Assembly: GCA_012972835.1 (NCBI GenBank) | Contig: JABDHK010000004.1 | Location: 89,530 to 153,529, forward strand | Length of the DNA: 64,000 nucleotides | Direction of reading: 5' to 3' | From: Chlorobiaceae bacterium | Lineage (GTDB): Bacteria; Bacteroidota; Chlorobiia; Chlorobiales; Chlorobiaceae | Part shown: piece by piece, positions 56,132-64,000 of the stretch | How the letters are laid out: every line of letters begins with the position of its first letter | Numbering within the stretch: position 1 is the stretch's first letter | Notes under the pieces: generated by a model | What the model saw: the letters and a program-made list of their open reading frames with translations, nothing else | Databases searched by the model: none | Told to the model about the DNA's origin: nothing | Program-made: the position numbers and the translations under genes

Positions 56132-57985
56132 TTCTTCAGCAAAAATCCTGCTTTCCAATCCAGCCTTTTTCACAACCCAGAAGGTTGACTCATCTCTATT
56201 AAAGTGGAGATTTTCAGATTTGAACGTGATCTCTTTATAAAAAGAGAGATTGTGCGTAAAAACAAATATTTGTTTGATGTTGTCCTTTCCAAGCCGCACC
56301 CCATCGAACAGTCCTTTAATAAGAGTTCCAACGATCAACAAGATCTCACTGTCAAGACCGGACACTGGGTCATCAAATACAGCTACCCGATCCGTTGTCA
56401 TCCCTGTCTCTGAGTTACTCCCTTTCAAGAGATGATAAAAATATAGAAATGTCACAAATGACCATTCACCCTCGCTCAATGTTTGCCTGGCATCTGTTCC
56501 ATCCTTCCTGATTATCCTATAACATTTTTTATCGTATGTCTTTGCCAGTGAAAAACCCTGAAAACCTACCGATAACAAGAGTGCATTTATGTCATCAATT
56601 GTAGGTTGAATACTCGTTGTACTCTTCTCAAGTGCTCGTATTTCTGCACTTTTATTTTGCTTGGCAATTGTTGCAGATTCAATTTGTGCTGTCAAATCTG
56701 AAATAGACTTGTTCAAACCATTCCGTAAAGTGTCGTAAAGCGCTAAATCCGTTTTGAGATCTACTTCAAGAATATACTTCCAGACCTGTGCTGTCAGATT
56801 TCGTCGTTCCTGTGCGAGGTTTTGTACCATCGTGTTATGGTTATAAATCAAAACATTTGCAGCATCGATTAGCGCATTTATCGAGGAAACTATATCGCTT
56901 ATGGATTCCAACTCAACAATGCGGCTCGGCTCCTTTTTCTTTAAGGCAAGCCGCTGAAGATTGATGATGACTCTCGTATCAAGCAGTTCCTTTTCTGTTT
57001 TCAGCTTTTCGAGATCAAGAAACTTGAACGGGGTTGAGAGTAACATGGTAATCTGTTCCTGAAGTCGTGCAGAGTCGGCTGCATAGTTGATCAGCAGGTC
57101 ATTAATCGCCTTGCTGTCGGCGATAAAGAGTTCATCGAAATAATCGTTTAAGCTCTGAGAGAGTGCATCTGTCGTACTCTGTTGGCAAAAAGGACACACC
57201 GACTCGTTTGCATCATAAAAAGCAAGACCTCCTCTAACCCAATCACTGTTGCCAAGCTTATTGATCATCACAGCAATATCAACATCCTGCTTACCAATCA
57301 CTCGCTTCTGCAGAATAGCTAGTGATTCATGGAGTACAGCTTTTGTAATATCAATAACAGGAATTGTTTCCTCTATTACCGAAGTTGGACCATAGACACT
57401 CTCCGCTACTTTTTCGAGGGTAACCAATAATTTTAGTGTCGAAGCATTAAATGATCGCTCTTTTAAAATTTTATCTTTAAACTTTTCTTTGCTGTTTCGG
57501 CACCCCTCAAAAGCATAGTCAAGTTTCGCTTTATGTTTTTTGTAAGAAGACCAGAATCTGTTTTTGAATTTTTCGTCAAGATCCACCAACTCGCCCATCT
57601 TACCTCCGATCCCATTTTCACCATGCAAGAAGAGATGCAGACACTCAATTTTCTCTGTGATCGCATCAAACTCTCCCTTTGCAGCTACAATCTTTTGTTG
57701 GATATCAATGTTTGTTTCGCCGAGTGTAAAAATCCCCTTGAGTTCGGAAGATTGACTGAAGTTCTTTGTCACAAAATCGCGATTATATACCATCGTCTGC
57801 AACTTTGTGCCTGTCCAGGTAACACTGCAGGCCGGGAACTTTCCATCGTCGGCAATCACTCGGGTAATGGTTGTTTTTCCTGAACCATTCGCGCCATAGA
57901 TGAAATTGAATTTGGATAACCTGCTTAAAAATTCAGGGCTGGAGCTGTAACTTGCTACACCTGCTATTCTAATAGATTCAATCAT
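56117..57985 (-). CDS. AAA family ATPase, RloC/AAA_13-like
   Basis: A protein of about 622 residues with the SMC/ABC-type split ATPase layout. Walker A is GANGSGKT at residues 31-38. A long coiled-coil-rich middle carries CPFCQQ, a possible zinc-hook pair. The signature TLSEGE and Walker B VAVFDDPVSGLD follow near the C-terminus. This is the AAA_13 group that includes RloC and PrrC, tRNA-cutting defence enzymes, but I see no clear anticodon-nuclease domain. ATG 57985 is chosen from the usual MIESIRI start; its ribosome binding site is weak. With the helical-bundle gene it forms a two-gene cassette bordered by palindromes. Confidence 0.85.
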   Translation of the reverse strand: MIESIRIAGVASYSSSPEFLSRLSKFNFIYGANGSGKTTITRVIADDGKFPACSVTWTGTKLQTMVYNRDFVTKNFSQSSELKGIFTLGETNIDIQQKIVAAKGEFDAITEKIECLHLFLHGENGIGGKMGELVDLDEKFKNRFWSSYKKHKAKLDYAFEGCRNSKEKFKDKILKERSFNASTLKLLVTLEKVAESVYGPTSVIEETIPVIDITKAVLHESLAILQKRVIGKQDVDIAVMINKLGNSDWVRGGLAFYDANESVCPFCQQSTTDALSQSLNDYFDELFIADSKAINDLLINYAADSARLQEQITMLLSTPFKFLDLEKLKTEKELLDTRVIINLQRLALKKKEPSRIVELESISDIVSSINALIDAANVLIYNHNTMVQNLAQERRNLTAQVWKYILEVDLKTDLALYDTLRNGLNKSISDLTAQIESATIAKQNKSAEIRALEKSTTSIQPTIDDINALLLSVGFQGFSLAKTYDKKCYRIIRKDGTDARQTLSEGEWSFVTFLYFYHLLKGSNSETGMTTDRVAVFDDPVSGLDSEILLIVGTLIKGLFDGVRLGKDNIKQIFVFTHNLSFYKEITFKSENLHFNRDESTFWVVKKAGLESRIFAEEISPL

Positions 57986-58125
57986 TTCTTTGTTGCCTGG
58001 TTTGCGAGCCAATATTTTTGACCTCAACACAACTCATACACTCAATAATATAACGTATTATATTGTGGATAATATAAAATAATAAGCGTATTCATAAAAA
58101 TAACGCAAAAACTGGATATCCTATC

Positions 58126-58148
58126 GGTCGTATAGGACTTATACGACC
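58126..58148. repeat. Palindrome at the right border of the 4HB/ATPase cassette
   Basis: Perfect 9-bp arms, GGTCGTATA and TATACGACC, with a 5-base centre (GGACT). The geometry is identical to the left border at 55468, and the arms differ at one position (T to G), with the compensating change in the other arm. Confidence 0.75.
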
Positions 58149-58193
58149 TATAAAAGCTATAGAAAAATAGATTTAACCATAACAAGCTTTAAC

Positions 58194-58228
58194 AAAAAAA
58201 GCGGATCATATGATCCGCTTTTTTTTTC
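58194..58228. terminator. Bidirectional terminator next to bchL
   Basis: The perfect 18-bp palindrome at 58201-58218 (GCGGATCAT and its complement) is flanked by A7 on the left and T8 on the right. It ends the bchNBL transcript and insulates the cassette. Confidence 0.9.
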
Positions 58229-58276
58229 TATGTCACTTATGTTCTCGAGGTGTGCTGTTGTGCTAATTGTTCTCTC

Positions 58277-59104
58277 TTACTGCCAGCCGCCGACCATGGC
58301 AAAGATTTCACGGTCACCAATCGGTACCGGTACGGCTGCAACTGGATTTTCCTGGATGAGGAAATCGGCTATTTCGTTATAAGGGAGAAGGCACTCCGCC
58401 TTTTCTGGAGTATCATCCATGGCAAACATGGTTTTACCTGCAAAGCGGCTCTTGCGGATCAGTTCGTGATAGGGCACCTTGGCAAGCAGCCTTGTTCCGA
58501 CTTTTTCGGCAAACTGGTCAAGCATGTTTGTGCCTCCACCGGTGGTGTAGTCAACCCGGTTTGCAACGATACCGGCGAGCTTAACCTTGTAGCGCACGCT
58601 CTTCTGCTGGATAGCCATGCAGAGGCGGTTAGCTGCAAAGATGCTGTCGAAATCGTTCGTGGCAATAATGATGGCATAATCGGCATAGTTAAGTGGAGCG
58701 CTGAAACCACCGCACACCACATCACCAAGCACATCGAACAGAATGACGTCATATTTATCGTAGAGGCCAAGTTCCTGAAGCAGGGTGACTGACTCGCCGA
58801 CAACATAGCCGCCACAACCGCTTCCGGCTGGAGGGCCACCAGCTTCAAGGCAGTCAATACCTGCAAATCCGGTTTCAATAATATCTTCGGCACTCAGCTC
58901 TTCATGATGAAAATCAACCTCTTCAAGAGCCTCAATAACGGTTTTCTGCAGCTTCCCGGTAATAGGGAATGTGCTGTCATGCTTGGGATCGCAGCCTATC
59001 TGCAGTACCTTGGCGCCTTTAAGGGCAAGTGCTGCCGAAATGTTGGCACTGGTAGTGCTTTTTCCTATGCCGCCCTTCCCATATACGGCTAATACTAAGC
59101 TCAT
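58277..59104 (-). CDS. bchL: Protochlorophyllide reductase iron protein BchL
   Basis: A 275-residue NifH-like ATPase that feeds electrons to BchNB in light-independent ring D reduction. The P-loop is [10 protein letters not shown] near the N-terminus. The 4Fe-4S ligands are in [19 protein letters not shown] and [14 protein letters not shown] 59104 ([12 protein letters not shown]) is the usual start; the longer frame would overlap bchB. It lies 34 bases after bchB in a run with bchN. Confidence 0.95.
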   Translation of the reverse strand: MSLVLAVYGKGGIGKSTTSANISAALALKGAKVLQIGCDPKHDSTFPITGKLQKTVIEALEEVDFHHEELSAEDIIETGFAGIDCLEAGGPPAGSGCGGYVVGESVTLLQELGLYDKYDVILFDVLGDVVCGGFSAPLNYADYAIIIATNDFDSIFAANRLCMAIQQKSVRYKVKLAGIVANRVDYTTGGGTNMLDQFAEKVGTRLLAKVPYHELIRKSRFAGKTMFAMDDTPEKAECLLPYNEIADFLIQENPVAAVPVPIGDREIFAMVGGWQ

Positions 59105-59138
59105 AATGATAACAGAGAAATTGATTGATAGAAAAACA

Positions 59139-60752
59139 TTACCCGCCGAGAGACTCTTTTGCCTTTCGGAAAACATCTACTGTAACAATGGCTTCACCAA
59201 TGCTGCGGGCAAAGGTATCGGTATTTTTCCTGACCTTTTTGCGCACAAAAAACGGCACCTTCTTAAGCATGGTTTCAGCCTCGTCAGACCACTTCATCTC
59301 TCCATCGTCTGCAACCACAACTTCAGCAGCCACATCTTGTTTCACTTCGGCAGTGACGGAAATATGTCCATTACCAATGGATGGCTCTACCTCAGGCAGT
59401 GCAGCAACCTCGTTCTCCTCATATTCCAGACCGGCATCACCGAAAAAGTCGATAAGATGTTTTTCAAGTCCAAGTTTGCATGAAAGATAGACCCTGTCAG
59501 CGATGACATCCGAGCCGTCAAAACCAAAAAACGGATAATAACCAAGCAGATGGTTCTCAATATGGGTAGGAGGACAGATTACCATACAGGGAACATCAAG
59601 CTTGCGGCAACTGTGACGCTCCATCTGGGTTCCACAGACCAGATCAGGCATCTCATCGTCGATGATTTGTGCAACATCCTGAAAGCGATCGGTTACAACA
59701 AGTGCGCCGGGAAGGTATCCCTCCAGCTCTTTGCGCACCCACTCTGCATGACGCTCCATATAGGTGCCTGCTCCGATAATCTGCATACCGAGTTCATCGC
59801 GCAAAAACTTTACAATTGCAACCGTATGTGTAGCATCACCGAACACAAAGGCTCGTTTGTTGCTGAAACTTTCCATATCGGCCGTTCTGGCAAACCAAGG
59901 CACACCGCTTGGAGCACTTTGTCCATCAAGCGAGAATGCACTGAGCTTCGGCAGAGCTATTGGAGGAACTCCCCTTTCAGCACCTGCATTGTTAATCTTT
60001 TCAATGACCGCTCGGAGCCATGCCAACGTTGGCTCAACCCCTATAGGCGCCTCATAGATCGCCGGCATATCAAACGTTTCAGCAAGATACTCCGCCGCTG
60101 TCAACCCTACTTCCCGGTAGGGAGCAATATTGAGCCAGGCTGCGGGTAGTTTCTTAATATCTTCTATCCCTGCTCCCCAGGGAGCGACAACATTGACGGT
60201 AATGCCAAGCGTTTGCAGCATTCGCCGCAAACTTGTCAGATTAGCGCGTAAATGGAATCCAAGCGAGGTAAAACCAAGCAGGTTTACTGATGGCTGAGCT
60301 GTTTTTTCCTGAGATTGAGCATATCGTTTCACCAGTTCGGTGAACAAACCGTCAGCCGCCTCATTTTCCGATACCCTGAATGGATTGAGCGCATAGACCA
60401 GCATTTTTTCCGGCGGCAGACCTGAATGGGCTGCAAGCTGATGGAGGTCTTCCTGAAGAAGGGCTGTACTGCAACTCGGTGCAATAACCGTAAGGTCTGG
60501 ATGATAGTGGTGATCCACCTGCTGCAGTGTTCCGGGAAGTCTTGAAACTCCCTGGGCAAGATCTCTCCCCCTGACCACGCTGATCGACAATCCCGGAAAA
60601 TCAGGAGTTCGTTCAAGCATGCTGTAGGTAGCCGTAATGTAATCATCCCCCTGCGGGGCATGATAGACAGTGTGAACACCTTTCATACTGTTGGTGACTC
60701 GGCTGATACCATGGAGGGCGGTGCCCTCGTAGAGCCAGAAAGCTAAGCGCAT
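59139..60752 (-). CDS. bchB: Light-independent protochlorophyllide reductase subunit B
   Basis: A 537-residue catalytic subunit, NifK-like. [19 protein letters not shown] starts the protein. Asp36 (HAPQGDD) is the residue known to ligate the NB cluster with three Cys of BchN. The C-terminal extension ([22 protein letters not shown]) is typical. It lies 37 bases after bchN. Confidence 0.95.
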   Translation of the reverse strand: MRLAFWLYEGTALHGISRVTNSMKGVHTVYHAPQGDDYITATYSMLERTPDFPGLSISVVRGRDLAQGVSRLPGTLQQVDHHYHPDLTVIAPSCSTALLQEDLHQLAAHSGLPPEKMLVYALNPFRVSENEAADGLFTELVKRYAQSQEKTAQPSVNLLGFTSLGFHLRANLTSLRRMLQTLGITVNVVAPWGAGIEDIKKLPAAWLNIAPYREVGLTAAEYLAETFDMPAIYEAPIGVEPTLAWLRAVIEKINNAGAERGVPPIALPKLSAFSLDGQSAPSGVPWFARTADMESFSNKRAFVFGDATHTVAIVKFLRDELGMQIIGAGTYMERHAEWVRKELEGYLPGALVVTDRFQDVAQIIDDEMPDLVCGTQMERHSCRKLDVPCMVICPPTHIENHLLGYYPFFGFDGSDVIADRVYLSCKLGLEKHLIDFFGDAGLEYEENEVAALPEVEPSIGNGHISVTAEVKQDVAAEVVVADDGEMKWSDEAETMLKKVPFFVRKKVRKNTDTFARSIGEAIVTVDVFRKAKESLGG

Positions 60753-60789
60753 ACTCTGTGATGTTTGTTATTGCATTTCCTTCCGTGAA

Positions 60790-62052
60790 TTATTCAGCGC
60801 TCGGCATGACACCTTCAAGCCATACCTCCTTGTCAAACGCTGGCAGCTTGCTGCGGCGCTTGAGCGGTGAAACAAACAAATTGGCCAGTGGAATAACCCC
60901 GGACCAGCTATGAATTGGCATAAGCATGAACTCCATGCTCCACTTGACAACAAAGCCATTGCCGGCAAAAGGATTGGCCGTCATGAGCGATGTAATGATC
61001 AGGTCGGGCTTGATGCGCTTGACATCCTCAAGCTGACGATGAAAGTTGGGCTGCTCGACAACGCGCACGCCGTCAAGAGCCTCAAGCTCACGAGCAAGAA
61101 ATTTCTTGTTGATATAGGCGCTGCTGCACTCAACGACATCGGCACCGGCACTATGAAGAAAGCGTGCAAGCGGCAGCTCCATCATAGTATCTGCCGTCAG
61201 AAAAACCTTTTTGCCACGAAGAAGCTCAGTCTGAGTGCGGATCTTCTCCCATGCAGCTTTTTCCCGGTCGCGAAGATCAATGGTAATTCCAAATTCACGG
61301 GCAAGATCCTCCCAGAAAACCCTCGATCCGTCTGGACCAAATGGAAACATGGAGTGGAGAACACGCGAACCGCGCTCACGTTCCAGCTTGACGGCTACCC
61401 TTGAAAGATAGGGCTGTATAGGAGCAAGTATGGTATCAGGTCCGATGGCTGGCATTTTATCAAAACGGGATTCCGGAAGAAAGCCGCCTACAGGAATGCC
61501 CAGCTCTTCGGCCTCTGCTCTGAGATCATCCGCCGTAGCATCATTGACTGAACCAAGAAAGACTACATTTTTCTGACCGGCAGGAGCTTCGGGGCAGAAC
61601 GGCACAAGAGCGTGCAGCACCGAATCCTCAGCCTGAGTGAAGTTATAGACCAGACCACTGGCCGGAACAAAAAGCACCGGAACATCCTGTGTGCTGAGAT
61701 GATGGGCAAGTCCCTTGAAATCAACCTTCATGACCTCAGGGGTACAAGAGGAGAGAAGAAAAATCACCGACGGATTATGGTCGGCCTTGATTTCGCGGAT
61801 AATCTCCTCAAGCGTAGGCTCATTTTTGGACAGGTCACCCTCTTCCATGAGAGCAATACCAAAGCGAGGCTTGGCAAAAATCATCATGCCAAGAGCATTC
61901 TGCAGAAAATGAGCGCAGGTATGCGTTCCAAGAATGAGAAAAAAGCTGTCCTTGATCTTCTGATACATCCAGCCTACACAGGCAAGGCCACAAAAACTGT
62001 GCGTTACATTATCTTCCTTGATTATCTGAAAATCATTGGAAACCGGCATCAT
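60790..62052 (-). CDS. bchN: Light-independent protochlorophyllide reductase subunit N
   Basis: A NifD-like subunit of about 420 residues that binds the 4Fe-4S cluster with BchB Asp36. Cys ligands are seen in HSFCGLAC and THTCAHF, and another in [11 protein letters not shown] 62052 follows GGAG 10 bases away; a longer frame to 62094 is possible. It starts the bchNBL group and lies about 115 bases after the thiamine-binding-type gene. Confidence 0.94.
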   Translation of the reverse strand: MMPVSNDFQIIKEDNVTHSFCGLACVGWMYQKIKDSFFLILGTHTCAHFLQNALGMMIFAKPRFGIALMEEGDLSKNEPTLEEIIREIKADHNPSVIFLLSSCTPEVMKVDFKGLAHHLSTQDVPVLFVPASGLVYNFTQAEDSVLHALVPFCPEAPAGQKNVVFLGSVNDATADDLRAEAEELGIPVGGFLPESRFDKMPAIGPDTILAPIQPYLSRVAVKLERERGSRVLHSMFPFGPDGSRVFWEDLAREFGITIDLRDREKAAWEKIRTQTELLRGKKVFLTADTMMELPLARFLHSAGADVVECSSAYINKKFLARELEALDGVRVVEQPNFHRQLEDVKRIKPDLIITSLMTANPFAGNGFVVKWSMEFMLMPIHSWSGVIPLANLFVSPLKRRSKLPAFDKEVWLEGVMPSAE

Positions 62053-62168
62053 GAAGTGTTTCTCCCCGATAGTTACTGCCCGCAACAACTCCATCTCTGA
62101 TGGGGTGCAAAAGCGTTACAACAGCCAAACTTAAAGAATGTGAAGATAAAATATTTTCGCCAATCCCC

Positions 62169-62480
62169 CTACTCTACAATGGGAGCTATTTTCGCTTTAA
62201 CGGAGGCTGTCTTTTCTCCAAGGCGGACACTCCTGTCCCGACGGTCATCAATTTTCATAACCGTATAGACACGCTTGCCGCCCTGAGTGAACGAGTACTC
62301 ATGAAGTTTCATCGCAAGCTCAAAGAGCAGATGCGCCGGCCCTTCAACCGTTGTACCCATATCATGTAGCCTGAAGCTGCAGCCACTTGCCGCAAGAAGC
62401 TCCTGCAAACCAGCTACAAATCCACTCAGGCCTCCCTCTTTGCTGTCGAGAGGAATGACAGCGATATCCATCAACGCCAT
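62169..62480 (-). CDS. MTH1187/YqgV-type thiamine-binding family protein
   Basis: A 103-residue protein of the MTH1187 family. It starts MALMDIAVIPL, then has FRLHDMGTTVEGP, the usual central block, and a C-terminal KIDDRRDR region. Members bind thiamine or a related ligand in tetrameric assemblies. The role here is unknown. It is between purA and bchN on the same strand. Confidence 0.82.
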   Translation of the reverse strand: MALMDIAVIPLDSKEGGLSGFVAGLQELLAASGCSFRLHDMGTTVEGPAHLLFELAMKLHEYSFTQGGKRVYTVMKIDDRRDRSVRLGEKTASVKAKIAPIVE

Positions 62481-62501
62481 ATTGATCAATAAACTCGAAA
62501 G

Positions 62502-64000
<1,499 letters not shown>

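Noticed and set aside
59105..59176. Longer bchL start
   Set aside because: It would overlap the end of bchB and adds a tail absent from BchL proteins.

Overview
The window is a stretch of chromosome from a green sulfur bacterium (Chlorobiaceae, Chlorobium/Pelodictyon type). The evidence is the combination of genes: two adjacent BchH-type Mg-chelatase subunits, bchM and the anaerobic cyclase bchE, bacteriochlorophyll c synthase bchK, a chlorobactene-glucosyltransferase-like gene (cruC), bchJ, and the dark protochlorophyllide reductase genes bchN-bchB-bchL. Gene order around cruC-hisG-lpxH-bchK-miaB also fits what I remember of Chlorobaculum tepidum. I saw no rRNA, tRNA or CRISPR array.

Layout. 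1-9.9 kb, plus strand: bchH paralogue (5' truncated by the window edge), bchH, bchM, bchE. 9.9-26.8 kb, all minus strand: DUF2239, DUF4438, a Cys-motif protein, arfB, a HAD hydrolase, a cold-shock protein, a WD40 protein, cruC, the run prenol kinase-like/lpxH/hisG with bchK upstream, the Fe-S group nifS-nifU-small ORF-miaB, a RodZ-like protein and a TPR lipoprotein. 27-31 kb: a Cu/Zn efflux-type permease, then a mono-haem cytochrome c followed by a cytochrome-porin that looks like Cyc2, the outer-membrane Fe(II) oxidase. 31-42 kb is accessory DNA: a broken satD, an HTH/histidine-kinase-like ATPase with an operator-like repeat array, an RNB nuclease, two unknown genes, a decayed YefM/YoeB toxin-antitoxin pair, Fic, an Rpn-type nuclease, a decayed AAA ATPase, a truncated type I restriction HsdR, an SMR exporter and a VapC remnant. 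42-53 kb: ndk, then a nine-gene minus-strand run (glgA, gmhB, hemW, DUF2723, lpxA, ROK kinase, comF, rsmE, AI-2E). 53-55.4 kb: an Ig-like lipoprotein and bchJ. 55.4-58.2 kb: a two-gene cassette (four-helix-bundle protein and RloC-like ATPase) bordered by related palindromes. 58.2-64 kb, minus strand: engB (partial), purA, a thiamine-binding-type protein, bchN, bchB, bchL.

How it works together. The bch genes cover Mg insertion, methylation, ring E formation, dark ring D reduction and tail attachment. The cytochrome-porin and cytochrome c pair could feed electrons from an external donor, possibly Fe(II), into the photosynthetic chain. The 31-42 kb segment looks like a turnover hotspot where defence and toxin genes arrive and decay. 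The best candidates for something undescribed are the palindrome-bordered cassette at 55.4-58.2 kb, the HTH-ATPase with its phased repeats at 33 kb, and the Cyc2-like operon at 28-30 kb.
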